Shown here piece after piece: positions 42,614 through 51,914 of a DNA stretch of 64,000 nucleotides. This DNA comes from JAGOEF01 sp964511665 (lineage in GTDB: Bacteria; Bacteroidota; Bacteroidia; Bacteroidales; ML635J-15). Numbering within the stretch: position 1 is the first letter of the stretch; every line of letters begins with the position of its first letter. The notes under the pieces were generated by a model. The model ran no database searches and was not told the origin of the DNA. It saw nothing but the letters and a program-made list of their open reading frames with translations. The DNA lies in the NCBI GenBank assembly GCA_964511665.1, contig CAZEHA010000013.1, forward strand, positions 7,967-71,966. The letters run 5' to 3'. The position numbers and the translations under genes are program-made.

Positions 42614-44542
42614 TTACTTAGAAATATTGATTTTATGGGTCGAAACTTCAGCACCATTCACAACGCGAACCATGTAGGTTCCGTTGGCAAAAGCACTCAT
42701 GTCGATGGTATTGTTAGCCGATGCATTTTCGATGCTGGCAACAACTTGTCCCATGATGTTCAATACCTGTACATTGGCACCTTCAACATTGTTGATGTTT
42801 ACCAAACCGTTGCTGGGGTTCGGATAAATGCTGATTCCGCTAGTTGCAACCGACTCAACCGAAACCAAGTCATCATCGATTGTAATAGCGCGGATACCTA
42901 AACCACCACGGCTCCAGTTAGAGATATATCTCCACTGCATAGCTGATGAACCCTGAAGCAGGTACCACATTTGTCCATACAGACTGCTTTTTACTCTTGG
43001 GTCGTAACCAATCCAAATATCGTTGTCGGGGCCATTGTAGTAGAATTCTACTGCAAAGAGAACTTCTTTGGCATCGTAACCATCGAGAGTAATCAGACAC
43101 TGGTCGGAGAAATCGAGTGTTACCCAGGTTCCGAGATGTTCTTCGGTAATATCGAACAAGGCAGTTGTGGTGAGGTCAACATAATCGGTTTCCGAAAGCA
43201 GTTCGATAACATGACCGATGATTGCAGTACCGGGAGTAGTATTTTGATGAATAAACACTTCCATATTTATAACTTCGGTTTCGTACATGAACATATATTG
43301 TGTTCCCATCATTTCACCATCTACACCACCATCGAGCCATGTGGCCGGACCGGTAGAAGCGGTCATATTGGTAAGGTCGCGGGCAAATGTAACATCGGTT
43401 ACAAAGAAATAGGTGGTATCGGCGTTGTCGGCTTCGTTAAAGTCTTCGACACCGTCGGCAAACATATTATATACTACTGTATAAAGCCCTGAAGTAAATC
43501 CTTCGGGAAGCATGAATTCAGGAGTCAACAAGTTGAGGGTATCAACTTCACCGGTAGCAACATCAACGTCTCCTACAACAACTTCATCGTAAATAACTTC
43601 TTCTTGCGGGCTGATAATTTTCACGCTGAATTGAGGTGTAACTGCATTGTTCCCCATGTTTTCGACAATACCGTTGAAAACCATTACCGAAAATTCGCTG
43701 GCAAACTGTTCGTTAGGAATCATACCATAATGAGAACTTACGTGCCAGTATTCATCGTAGTAGCTAAAAAAGTTCATAACGGCTTTCGAAAGTTTCAGGT
43801 CGTTGTTCGGGTTGTCAACAATCGAAATATCGTCAACCTGCCATCCGTAGCCATATCCGCTGATATTGGCTCCGGTTGTTTGCCAACGCAGACGAATAGA
43901 AACATTGGCCTGATTCGCAATATATCCGGTAACAACTTTTTCGAAAAGAAGAGGGCCATAGGAGTTGCCTTCTACTTCCTCGTTTACTTCTACTTCAGTC
44001 CAGGAAGTTCCGCCATCGATTGAAAAATCGATATAAGCAAAAGCCTGATTCAGCGCTTTGTAGTTTTGAAACATCGAAAGTTTGGGGTTCATAACACCGG
44101 TCATATCGATATTGTCGAATTGAATGTAGGTGTTGCACACTTGCGGGGTGTTTCCACCAACGCCAAGAAGGTCGCTAATACCGTCAACACCTGCCCAAAG
44201 GCCTCCCGAATTAGAATAATCGTGAACATATCTCCAACCCATGTAGTACCAAAATGGAGGGACAATAACACTTCCACCCTGATAATTGGGATTTGTATAA
44301 CCCCAATCGGGTGTGGTGTCGGTAACGAACCATGATTTTGAACCTTCGAGTTGACCAAATGTCCACACCGGTTCTTCTTCGTCGAAAGTAACCAACCAGA
44401 TCACGTCGCCTTCAGCTTTTACCGAAGGTTTTTGAATTGTTTGCCTTTCTTTTTCTTTCATGGGGGCAAACAGTTCGGTTGTTTGCGCAAACCCGAAGGA
44501 AGCTAAAAGCATCATGCTCAATAAAATTGTAATTTTTCTCAT
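42614..44542 (-). CDS. T9SS-sorted secreted protein
   Basis: A 642-residue protein with a signal peptide ('ITILLSMMLLASFGFAQ'). A jelly-roll-like N-terminal domain (about 45-245) resembles MAM/carbohydrate-binding-type modules, with 'CNTYIQFDNIDMTGVMNPKL', 'YIDFSIDGGTSWTEVEV' and 'GYGWQVDDISIVDNP'. A CARDB-like Ig domain follows (about 270-385). The C-terminal T9SS domain begins 'SGISIYPNPSNGLVNINNV' and ends 'NGTYMVRVVNGAEVSTHKI'. No catalytic motif is evident; adhesin or binding functions are likely. It has a strong predicted promoter and its own terminator, so it is transcribed alone. Confidence 0.87.
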   Translation of the reverse strand: MRKITILLSMMLLASFGFAQTTELFAPMKEKERQTIQKPSVKAEGDVIWLVTFDEEEPVWTFGQLEGSKSWFVTDTTPDWGYTNPNYQGGSVIVPPFWYYMGWRYVHDYSNSGGLWAGVDGISDLLGVGGNTPQVCNTYIQFDNIDMTGVMNPKLSMFQNYKALNQAFAYIDFSIDGGTSWTEVEVNEEVEGNSYGPLLFEKVVTGYIANQANVSIRLRWQTTGANISGYGYGWQVDDISIVDNPNNDLKLSKAVMNFFSYYDEYWHVSSHYGMIPNEQFASEFSVMVFNGIVENMGNNAVTPQFSVKIISPQEEVIYDEVVVGDVDVATGEVDTLNLLTPEFMLPEGFTSGLYTVVYNMFADGVEDFNEADNADTTYFFVTDVTFARDLTNMTASTGPATWLDGGVDGEMMGTQYMFMYETEVINMEVFIHQNTTPGTAIIGHVIELLSETDYVDLTTTALFDITEEHLGTWVTLDFSDQCLITLDGYDAKEVLFAVEFYYNGPDNDIWIGYDPRVKSSLYGQMWYLLQGSSAMQWRYISNWSRGGLGIRAITIDDDLVSVESVATSGISIYPNPSNGLVNINNVEGANVQVLNIMGQVVASIENASANNTIDMSAFANGTYMVRVVNGAEVSTHKINISK

Positions 44543-44584
44543 AACTTATTTGTTTTTAATTAATAAATGGTTTTCATATGCATG

Positions 44585-44617
44585 CAAATATAATGTAAAG
44601 TTTTTATTTTGTGCAAA
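44585..44617 (-). promoter_or_regulatory. Promoter of the T9SS-sorted protein gene
   Basis: On the minus strand TTTG (44617-44614) is followed after 21 bases by TATATTTG (44592-44585), an exact match to the consensus. The leader to the ATG at 44542 is about 40 bases. Confidence 0.65.
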
Positions 44618-44622
44618 TAAAA

Positions 44623-45366
44623 TTACTCTCTCTTTTTCCATAACAACAAATGCTTCACAAAGGTTGCATAAGCCGAAATTTTTGCGATAATATATCCCCT
44701 GTAGCCATCGAGAAAACCTAATTTAATGACATATACCGAAAGAAATTTAAAACAAGGGGCCAGTATAATGGCTGCAAGCCCTGAGCTTTTGCCTTGCTGT
44801 GCCAGTTCATTGGCTTTCATGGTGCTAAAAGTAAGCGACTGCTTAATGTGTTCATCAATGGTATAGTATGAATAATGCAGCAAATCGCCTTCAATGGGCA
44901 AATGTTTCACAGGGTGGTGAAACACAGGTTTTTCATGTATCAGCCCCTGCCAATGAGCAAAATGCCTATTCCAAATTCTTTCTTTTTTATCGGGATACCA
45001 TCCGCAAAAACGAATAAATCTATTGCAATAATTAGTTCGGCGGCTTATAAAATACGACTCGCCCGGTTCAGGCTCAACTGCATTTTTCAACGATTTGGCC
45101 AATGTGTCGGAAACAGCTTCGTCGGCATCAATCGAGAATATGATGTCGTATTTGGCCAAACTGTTTGCGTAGTTTTTTTGGTCGGAATAGCCTGTGAATT
45201 CTCGTTGGTAGAATCGCGCTGCAAATCGCTTACAAATCTCGGGTGTGGCATCGGTAGAGTATGAATCAACAACCACAATGTCGTCGGTTAAATGCTGTAG
45301 CGACAGCAGGCATCTTTCAATGTTTCGTTCTTCGTTGAAGGTAATAATAATTGCCGAGAATTTCAT
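44623..45366 (-). CDS. Glycosyltransferase family 2 (WaaE/KdtX-like)
   Basis: A 247-residue GT-A-fold glycosyltransferase that probably adds a sugar to lipopolysaccharide core or a related glycan at the inner membrane. It has 'FSAIIITFNEERNIERCLLSL', 'DDIVVVDSYSTDATPEICKRF' and 'YSDQKNYANSLAKYDIIFSIDADEAVS'. The Asp-Ala-Asp is the metal-binding motif. Its length and the 'YSDQKNYA' segment resemble the WaaE/KdtX heptosyl-glucosyltransferase group. It is the last gene of the tdk-murF/alr operon, 25 bases after the fusion gene. The exact acceptor is unknown. Confidence 0.88.
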   Translation of the reverse strand: MKFSAIIITFNEERNIERCLLSLQHLTDDIVVVDSYSTDATPEICKRFAARFYQREFTGYSDQKNYANSLAKYDIIFSIDADEAVSDTLAKSLKNAVEPEPGESYFISRRTNYCNRFIRFCGWYPDKKERIWNRHFAHWQGLIHEKPVFHHPVKHLPIEGDLLHYSYYTIDEHIKQSLTFSTMKANELAQQGKSSGLAAIILAPCFKFLSVYVIKLGFLDGYRGYIIAKISAYATFVKHLLLWKKRE

Positions 45367-45391
45367 ATTGTAGTCATTTATCGAAGAAGCA

Positions 45392-47833
45392 TCAATCGGA
45401 ATAGTACACTCTTTTTACGCGCTGTGGAATGGCAGTGAGCACTTCGTAGGAGATAGTTTGCAACACTTTGGCCATTTGGCTTACCGGCAATTCGGGGCCA
45501 AAAACCACTACTTCGTCTCCCCTGCCCGCTTCTATATCGGTGATATCAATCATACACATATCCATGCAAATATCGCCTACAATAGGGGCCAACTTTCCAT
45601 TTACCAAAACACTCCAATTGCCATTTCCCAATTTACGGTTTAAACCATCGGCATAACCTAGCGGTATGGTGGCAACAATAGAATCGCGACTAAGAACAGT
45701 GCTGCGGTTATACCCAATGCTATTGCCTGCTTTAAGCGCAATTGTTCTGATTATTTTTGTTTTTAACCTGCCGGCATGTTGCAATTTGTCGGTTTCGGTG
45801 GCCAGACCGTAGAGTCCAATGCCTATGCGCACCATGTTGAAGCAATATTGTGGAAAACGCAATACTCCATCGCTGTTAAGCACATGACGCAAACTGTGTG
45901 AATCGGCAATAGAACCGGCCATATCGGTAAACAAGGCTACCTGCCGGTGAGTGAAATCATCGTGTTTTGAATTGCCGGTACCAACCAGATGGGTAAAAAC
46001 TGAACGGATTTCGAGAATTGGATGGTTTTTAAGATATGTATGCAACAAGTCTATTTCATCGGCAACAAAACCCAGGCGATGCATGCCGGTATCGAGTTTA
46101 ATATGTACCGGATAGTTTCTGTGGCCCGACAATTCGATAGCTTTGGTTACCGAATACAGCAGTCCGAATGAGTATATTTCGGGTTCAAGCCCGAATTCAA
46201 TCATTTGTTCGATATCGTGCAATTGCGGACTCATAACCATGATTGGTGTGGTAATGCCTGCCCTGCGTAAATCTACACCTTCGTCGGTGTAGGCAACGGC
46301 CAGATAATCAACTTTTAAATACTGAAGAAATTCAGCAATTTCGTAATATCCGCTTCCATACGAAAATGCCTTTACCATTACCATGGTTTTCACCTTATTA
46401 CCTGCTTTTTGCCGAAAATAATTCAGATTGGCTTCAATAGCATTCAAATGTATTTCGAGAACGGTTTCGTGGTTTTGTTTCTGAAGTAATTTCACAATGC
46501 TTTCGAACCTGAAGCTGCGTGCACCCTTAACAAGTATAACACTATCGCGCAAGCTATTCAGTATTTTGCTGTGGATTAATCCGGTGGTGTCGATAAAAAA
46601 ACTTGATTCTATATTGAACAAATTTTTGTAATCGGAGATCTGTTCTCCTACCCCAAAAACATAATCTACCTTTCGGGCATGAAGCATTTCGGCAATTTTT
46701 GCATAAAGCACTGCCGCAGGGTGGTCGCTTTGTTCGATATCGCTGAGAATAACCACTTTCTTTTTTTCGCCTGCATGAAGAACCAAATTGTCGAGGGCTA
46801 TTTCGAGCGAGTTAACATCGAGACTGTAAGAATCGTTAATAATTTTACATTGCCTCAGGCCGTCGAGGGTTTCGAAACGCATGGCTACCGGAGGTAATGT
46901 TGAAAACAAGTTTCCGATGCTGTTGATGTCGATATGAAACGCCAGGCATGCAGCCGCACAAGTACAGGCATTTTCGATTGAGGCTTTGTCGGTATATGGC
47001 ACAGTGAGAGAAAAGATGTTGTTCTTGTATCGAAAGCAAAGTGTAGTTGCGTCGTCCAACGATTCTTGTATATGAACATGAATGTTACCACTGCCGTCGA
47101 AAGACCAGGAATACTGTTCGGCTTTGTTTATTTTCGAAAATTCTTCAAGCACAGTTTTATCATCGGAACAAAACACCACTTTTCCGCAATCGGCAAAAAG
47201 TAATGCTTTTTCGTGAAGCTTATGCTTCATGGTATCGAAAAACTGTTGATGTGCGTTGCCTAGATTGGTGAAGATGCCAATGTTGGGCTTAATTATTTTT
47301 TCGAGTGCCTGCATTTCGCCCGGCATTGATATTCCGGCTTCAATAAGAGCCAGTTCATGAAAAGGCTCAGCCTGCCACACCGATAGAGGAACTCCTATTT
47401 GTGAATTATAACTTTTGGGGCTTTTAACAGTTCTGTAAATGCCCGATACCAAATAACTGAGCCATTCTTTCACTATGGTTTTTCCGTTACTACCGGTAAT
47501 AGCTACAACAGGAATACCTAATGAACTACGGTGCATTGCCGCCACGTCTTGCAATGCCTTAACAACATCATCAACAATAATATACGAAATGTGTTCGGTA
47601 TCGGCACAATAGTTTTGGTCGGAAACAACAAAAGCCTTTACACCCTTTTCTATAAGCGAAGCTATATATGTGTGTCCGTCGTGGTTTTTCCCGCGAATGG
47701 CAAAGAACAGCAGCTTGCGGGTTTCGAATATGCTGCGGCTATCGGTAGATAGTTTTTCGACAGTGATTGATGGATTGCCCAGCAGCTTTGCTCCCAGCAT
47801 TTTACCGATATGTCCGATAGAGTACTCTGGCAT
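45392..47833 (-). CDS. Bifunctional MurF-alanine racemase fusion
   Basis: One 813-residue polypeptide joins two steps of peptidoglycan precursor synthesis. The N-terminal half is MurF-like (adds D-Ala-D-Ala to UDP-MurNAc-tripeptide), with 'LSTDSRSI', 'AITGSNGKTIVKEW', 'NSQIGVPLSVW' and 'DSYSLDVNSLEIAL'. The C-terminal half, from about residue 460, is alanine racemase, with PLP lysine in 'MVMVKAFSYGSGYYEIA', 'HIKLDTGMHRLGF' and the catalytic Tyr region near 'IGYNRST'. This fusion is typical of Bacteroidota. The start at 47833 leaves one base after the tdk stop; the upstream extension has no homology. The MurF Walker lysine is present, so both activities are expected. Confidence 0.94.
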   Translation of the reverse strand: MPEYSIGHIGKMLGAKLLGNPSITVEKLSTDSRSIFETRKLLFFAIRGKNHDGHTYIASLIEKGVKAFVVSDQNYCADTEHISYIIVDDVVKALQDVAAMHRSSLGIPVVAITGSNGKTIVKEWLSYLVSGIYRTVKSPKSYNSQIGVPLSVWQAEPFHELALIEAGISMPGEMQALEKIIKPNIGIFTNLGNAHQQFFDTMKHKLHEKALLFADCGKVVFCSDDKTVLEEFSKINKAEQYSWSFDGSGNIHVHIQESLDDATTLCFRYKNNIFSLTVPYTDKASIENACTCAAACLAFHIDINSIGNLFSTLPPVAMRFETLDGLRQCKIINDSYSLDVNSLEIALDNLVLHAGEKKKVVILSDIEQSDHPAAVLYAKIAEMLHARKVDYVFGVGEQISDYKNLFNIESSFFIDTTGLIHSKILNSLRDSVILVKGARSFRFESIVKLLQKQNHETVLEIHLNAIEANLNYFRQKAGNKVKTMVMVKAFSYGSGYYEIAEFLQYLKVDYLAVAYTDEGVDLRRAGITTPIMVMSPQLHDIEQMIEFGLEPEIYSFGLLYSVTKAIELSGHRNYPVHIKLDTGMHRLGFVADEIDLLHTYLKNHPILEIRSVFTHLVGTGNSKHDDFTHRQVALFTDMAGSIADSHSLRHVLNSDGVLRFPQYCFNMVRIGIGLYGLATETDKLQHAGRLKTKIIRTIALKAGNSIGYNRSTVLSRDSIVATIPLGYADGLNRKLGNGNWSVLVNGKLAPIVGDICMDMCMIDITDIEAGRGDEVVVFGPELPVSQMAKVLQTISYEVLTAIPQRVKRVYYSD

Positions 47834-47834
47834 C

Positions 47835-48416
47835 TCAGCTTTTCTTTTGGGCTTCGTTGTAGCATTTACGACACAAGGGCATATAGGCATCGGTTTCGCC
47901 GAGCAACACCAGGTTCTCCGACTCACTCATTCTGTAGGAGTTTTGTGCCAGATCGCCACATCTCAAGCAAATTGCATGCACTTTGGTAACATATTCGGCT
48001 ATAGCCATCAATGCAGGCATTGGACCAAAAGGACGCCCCAGAAAATCCATATCGAGACCGGCCACAATTACTCTTATTCCTCTGTTGGCAAGCTCGTTGC
48101 ACACTTCGGGTAAGGCATTGTCGAAAAATTGTGCTTCGTCGATACCCACCACATCAACTTCGCCGGCCAGAAGCAGAATATTCGACGACACACTTACGGG
48201 AGTTGATGGAAAAGCATTGTCGTCGTGAGAAACAACTTCTATTTCGGAATATCGGGTATCGACCCCCGGTTTAAATATCTCGATTCGCTGCTTCGCATAT
48301 TTCGCACGGCGTAACCTGCGTAACAACTCCTCGGTTTTGCCCGAAAACATCGATCCGGCAATCACTTCGATCCATCCTTTCGTATTTTGTTCATATCCCG
48401 GCCGTTCCAAAAACAT
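47835..48416 (-). CDS. tdk: Thymidine kinase
   Basis: A 193-residue type II thymidine kinase that phosphorylates thymidine in the salvage route. It has Walker A 'VIAGSMFSGKTEELLRRL', the Walker-B-like 'VVGIDEAQFFDNALPEVC', the lasso region 'GLDMDFLGRPFGPMPALMAIAE' and zinc-binding cysteines in 'CLRCGD' and 'CRKCYNEA'. It is the first gene of the tdk-murF/alr-glycosyltransferase operon, with one base separating it from the fusion gene. Confidence 0.96.
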   Translation of the reverse strand: MFLERPGYEQNTKGWIEVIAGSMFSGKTEELLRRLRRAKYAKQRIEIFKPGVDTRYSEIEVVSHDDNAFPSTPVSVSSNILLLAGEVDVVGIDEAQFFDNALPEVCNELANRGIRVIVAGLDMDFLGRPFGPMPALMAIAEYVTKVHAICLRCGDLAQNSYRMSESENLVLLGETDAYMPLCRKCYNEAQKKS

Positions 48417-48493
48417 ATTGCTTCAATAAAATTTATATTTTTGTCGTTCTGATATCACAAATGTAGAAAAAAACCTTTTGACAGATTAACAAG

Positions 48494-49213
48494 ATGAAAA
48501 AATTAAGTACAAAAACCGACGAAATCAGGGCTAGCATAAGCCGAATTGAAGCCAATGGCGCACAACGTATCGATATTGACCTGTGTATGCAACAAATAAG
48601 AGAACTGTATGAAATGCTGTTGCAACTTCAAAACAATCAGGTTATTACTGTTGCGAAACCAGTCGATACGCAACCGGCACGCAAAAACGAAGAAATTTTA
48701 GAATTTGACCGGCCAATTATTGAATCACAAGATGCGAAAATTGAAAAAAATGCTGCCGAAGAAATAATACCTGTTGCTGAACCCGTGAAACCTGTTGAAA
48801 AAGCTGCACAGGTAAAACCAAAAGCAGAACCCGAAAAAACACAACAACAATCATTGTTTAACGGCTACACCGACACAGATGTAAAAACACTGGGAGAACA
48901 ACTTGGCGAAAACAAAACATCGCTTAACGACATTCTGGCTTTAAAAGCAACACAGCACGATGTGGCATCAAAATTAACAGCCAAGCCCATTACCGATATT
49001 AAAGCGGCCATAGGTGTGGGCGACCGCTTCTTGTTTATCAGAGAATTGTTCGATGGCGATAATGATGTGTTTAACAAAACAGTAGATCATCTCAATGGTC
49101 TTGATAGTGAAAACGAAGCAATGACTTACATAAACAACAACTTTAAATGGAATGCCGATAGTGCTACTGTTAAGCATTTTATAGGCATTGTACAACGTCG
49201 TTATGTTAAATAA
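48494..49213 (+). CDS. Conserved-looking Bacteroidota hypothetical protein
   Basis: A 239-residue cytoplasmic protein with no named function that I can assign. The N-terminal 50 residues are helical ('TKTDEIRASISRIEANG ... MQQIRELYEMLLQLQ'). A low-complexity Lys/Glu/Pro linker spans about 55-120. The C-terminal domain contains 'KPITDIKAAIGVGDRFLFIRELF', 'NKTVDHLNGLDSENEAMTYINN' and 'SATVKHFIGIVQRRYV', a segment often seen in Bacteroidota proteins of unknown function. It ends just before the M28 peptidase gene, which starts 7 bases downstream. TATTTTTG at 48436-48443 may be its -7 box. Confidence 0.8.
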   Translation: MKKLSTKTDEIRASISRIEANGAQRIDIDLCMQQIRELYEMLLQLQNNQVITVAKPVDTQPARKNEEILEFDRPIIESQDAKIEKNAAEEIIPVAEPVKPVEKAAQVKPKAEPEKTQQQSLFNGYTDTDVKTLGEQLGENKTSLNDILALKATQHDVASKLTAKPITDIKAAIGVGDRFLFIRELFDGDNDVFNKTVDHLNGLDSENEAMTYINNNFKWNADSATVKHFIGIVQRRYVK

Positions 49214-49220
49214 TTTTTCG

Positions 49221-50492
49221 ATGAAAAAAATATTAATAAGTATCGCATTTGTATTCCTTGTATTGCATGCATCAGGCCAAGACACTGCCTATGTTCGAAA
49301 GCAAATTAGCCTGTTGAGCAGTGAGAAGTATCATGGCAGAGGATATGTTTCGAAAGGTGTTAACAAAGCTGCCCGACATCTTGCCGAGGAAATGAAATCG
49401 ATTGGTTTGCAAAGTTTCGATGATAATTATTTTCAACAGCTTTCGTTCCCGATAAACAGTTTTCCGCGAAATATTGATGTTGAAATTGATGGAAAAAAGA
49501 TGAAGGCCGGAGAAGATTTTTTAATAGACCCTGCATGCCCTGCTGTTAATAAAGAATACGACATAGTGGTGTTCGATTCAATAAGCTTGAGCGACACATT
49601 GCGTTTTATTACCAAAGCAGCCTTGATGAATGTAAGCGACAAAATGGTGGTGATAGATTTTTCGTTTTTGGAAAGCAGCGACGTAAGATGGTTCTACATT
49701 CATCTCATGCGCTTCAACTATCTTAAGGCTGCCGGCTACATTGAACTGAGCGACAAGCATCAGGCATGGGCAGCGCGCACCTATCAGTCGGAAATACCCG
49801 GTATTAAGATGAAGAAGCAAGCGTTCAATCAAAATGCTTCAAAAATCAAAATTACTGCAAAACCAAAGTTTATTAAAGAGTTTTCAACCGAAAATGTAAT
49901 TGGTTACATTCCCGGGTCGAGCGACGAATATGTAGTGTTCTGTGCGCATTACGACCATTTGGGAAGAATGGGTAAAAACGTATATATCCCGGGTGCCAAC
50001 GACAATGCCAGTGGTACGGCTACTGTGCTCGATCTTGCCCGATATTACAAGAAAAACCCATCAAAATACAATATGGTGTTTATGCTTTTTACAGGAGAAG
50101 AAGCCGGACTTTTCGGCAGCCTGCATTATGCCAACAATCCGTATTTCCCGCTCGAGAAAATTAAATTTGTGATTAATTTCGACATGGTTGGCACCGGAGA
50201 GAAAGGTGCTGCCATTGTGAATGGTCAGGCAGAAGGTTACGAGAAAATTGCAGAAACCTTTCAAGCGATTAATGTGCACAATGAGTATTTCACCGATTTA
50301 AAACTGCGCGGAGAATCGAAAAACAGCGACCACTACCCTTTTCATGCCAAAGGAGTAAAAGCTGTGTTTTTCTACACCATGGGCGCCGACACCTTTTATC
50401 ATAGTCCGAAGGATGTTGTTTCGAATCTTACGCTTACCGGTTATATTCCTTTGTTTAAGCTGGTAACCGATTTTGTTTCGCAATATGAGTAA
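49221..50492 (+). CDS. Secreted M28-family zinc peptidase
   Basis: A 423-residue exported aminopeptidase-like metalloenzyme. The start at 49221 gives the signal 'MKKILISIAFVFLVLHASGQ'. The M28 dizinc ligands are visible: 'VVFCAHYDHLGRMG' (His and Asp), 'IPGANDNASGTATVLDLAR' (bridging Asp), 'LFTGEEAGLFGSLHY' (Glu-Glu), 'VINFDMVGT' and 'KNSDHYPFHAKGVKAVFF' (final His). A PA-like insert lies before the catalytic core. It should release N-terminal amino acids from peptides in the periplasm or outside. Its last 8 bases overlap rsmI. Confidence 0.92.
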   Translation: MKKILISIAFVFLVLHASGQDTAYVRKQISLLSSEKYHGRGYVSKGVNKAARHLAEEMKSIGLQSFDDNYFQQLSFPINSFPRNIDVEIDGKKMKAGEDFLIDPACPAVNKEYDIVVFDSISLSDTLRFITKAALMNVSDKMVVIDFSFLESSDVRWFYIHLMRFNYLKAAGYIELSDKHQAWAARTYQSEIPGIKMKKQAFNQNASKIKITAKPKFIKEFSTENVIGYIPGSSDEYVVFCAHYDHLGRMGKNVYIPGANDNASGTATVLDLARYYKKNPSKYNMVFMLFTGEEAGLFGSLHYANNPYFPLEKIKFVINFDMVGTGEKGAAIVNGQAEGYEKIAETFQAINVHNEYFTDLKLRGESKNSDHYPFHAKGVKAVFFYTMGADTFYHSPKDVVSNLTLTGYIPLFKLVTDFVSQYE

Positions 50493-51156
50493 ACTCTATT
50501 TGGTACCCACCCCTATCGGCAACCTGGGCGACATGACTTTCAGGGCAGTTGAGGTATTGAAACATGTTGACTTGGTGCTGGCCGAAGATACCCGTAAAAC
50601 CGGAATTTTACTGAAGCACTATGGCATAGCAACACGAATGCTATCGCACCACAAATTCAACGAGCATCAGTATTCCGAAGCAATTTGCAAACGTATTTTA
50701 GCCGGAGAAAGCATGGCACTGGTTAGCGATGCCGGCACACCGTCGATATCCGATCCCGGCTTTTTGTTGGTAAGGCAATGCATTGAGCGCGGCATCGAGG
50801 TTGAATGTTTGCCCGGCTCCACAGCCCTAATCCCTGCCCTGGTGCAATCGGGTTTCCCGAGCGATCGCTTTGTGTTCGAAGGCTTTCTGCCGGTAAAAAA
50901 AGGACGCCAAACCCGTCTCGAATTGTTGAAGCTCGAAACCCGCACTATTGTTTTTTATGAATCGCCACACCGGCTTCTCAAAACCCTGAATCAGTTTGCC
51001 GAAGTATTCGGAAGCGAGCGACAAATGGCTGTGTGCCGCGAACTCAGTAAGCTGTTTGAAGAAACTGTGAGAGGAAATGCATCAGAACTCATAGGCCACT
51101 TCGAAAACAAAAGCATTAAAGGCGAAATAGTTATAGTGGTTTCGGCAGTAGTGTAG
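50485..51156 (+). CDS. rsmI: 16S rRNA (cytidine-1402-2'-O)-methyltransferase
   Basis: RsmI methylates the ribose of C1402 in the 16S rRNA decoding centre using S-adenosylmethionine. The 223-residue protein has 'LYLVPTPIGNLGDMTFRAVEVL', 'LAEDTRKTGILLKHYGI', 'LVSDAGTPSISDPGFLLVRQC', 'VECLPGSTALIPALVQSGF' and 'FYESPHRLLKTL', all hallmark RsmI segments. It lacks the longer C-terminal extension of the E. coli protein (286 residues), as usual in Bacteroidota. The ATG at 50485 overlaps the end of the peptidase gene, so translation is probably coupled. Confidence 0.95.
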   Translation: MSKLYLVPTPIGNLGDMTFRAVEVLKHVDLVLAEDTRKTGILLKHYGIATRMLSHHKFNEHQYSEAICKRILAGESMALVSDAGTPSISDPGFLLVRQCIERGIEVECLPGSTALIPALVQSGFPSDRFVFEGFLPVKKGRQTRLELLKLETRTIVFYESPHRLLKTLNQFAEVFGSERQMAVCRELSKLFEETVRGNASELIGHFENKSIKGEIVIVVSAVV

Positions 51157-51195
51157 CTGCAAATCTGTTTTTGGAAAAAAATAAGCCAAACATAT

Positions 51196-51882
51196 TTAAT
51201 ACACCAAATACGAAATTCCCCATACATCATCCATTACGCCCGAAGGGCTTTGTATCTTAAAATCAGAGAAAGTAAACACATCGCCCGGTTTCACTGTGTT
51301 TCTTATGAGCTCTACTATTTGTGGATCGTTGGATAACTTATTACCCTCAATTTTTGTCTTTTGAGGAACTCCGCCCGGGATATTTATTACAACACAAAAA
51401 CTTATTACTTTATACCCCTGATTAATTTCGAATGGGAATGATTTATTGGGGCTAGCCACAATTTCGGTGTTTATCAACTGATCGATAGTTGCCTTGCCAC
51501 CCGAAACAATGTTACCAAGACGTAATACCGGCGGAGGAACCAATTTTACTCTAAAAGCCTCTCTCCCCAGTTCCTTGCCCTTTTTCGAAATCACAATATT
51601 TACCACCGTAGTTCCCTGCACTATATTATATATAATATACTGCCCCGGATTACCGACTTTTTTAATCGAAGCGCCTTCGGCTACTACATCAAATTTATCG
51701 GGTTTAAGCGACGACACAGCAATTGTTACCGGATTTTCGAGGCCAACATAAACCACATTCATTTTAACAGCTGCCACTGCAAATGCCGGTTTCTCTTTCG
51801 TCTCATTTTTGTTATTCTGAGCCACAATAATATTGCTTACTAACAGAAAAACCATAATAAGAATGCTAATCACTTTTTTCAT
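51196..51882 (-). CDS. GldM C-terminal-domain-like secreted protein (copy 2)
   Basis: A 228-residue secreted protein with a signal peptide ('MKKVISILIMVFLLVSNIIVAQ'). Residues 30-100 contain 'VAAVKMNVVYVGLENPVTIAVS', the signature of the C-terminal domain of GldM/PorM, which in full-length form makes the periplasmic part of the T9SS motor. A second beta domain begins 'PPPVLRLGNIVSGGKATIDQLI' and continues to 'FTFSDFKIQSPSGVM'. The N-terminal transmembrane helix and helical region of real GldM are missing, so it is not the motor component itself. It is the downstream of two paralogous genes, 32 bases apart. Function unknown; envelope location predicted. Confidence 0.8.
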   Translation of the reverse strand: MKKVISILIMVFLLVSNIIVAQNNKNETKEKPAFAVAAVKMNVVYVGLENPVTIAVSSLKPDKFDVVAEGASIKKVGNPGQYIIYNIVQGTTVVNIVISKKGKELGREAFRVKLVPPPVLRLGNIVSGGKATIDQLINTEIVASPNKSFPFEINQGYKVISFCVVINIPGGVPQKTKIEGNKLSNDPQIVELIRNTVKPGDVFTFSDFKIQSPSGVMDDVWGISYLVY

Positions 51883-51914
51883 ATCTGTAATTCTTTTAAT
51901 TTTTATCATACTCT

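Noticed and set aside
42971..43492. 173-residue open frame on the plus strand opposite the T9SS-sorted gene
   Set aside because: The minus-strand frame has a signal peptide, jelly-roll pattern and T9SS domain; the plus-strand frame has none.
47834..47926. Longer N-terminus for the MurF-racemase fusion
   Set aside because: It overlaps the tdk reading frame, contains a run of Cys and Arg unlike MurF, and the start at 47833 gives the family N-terminus.
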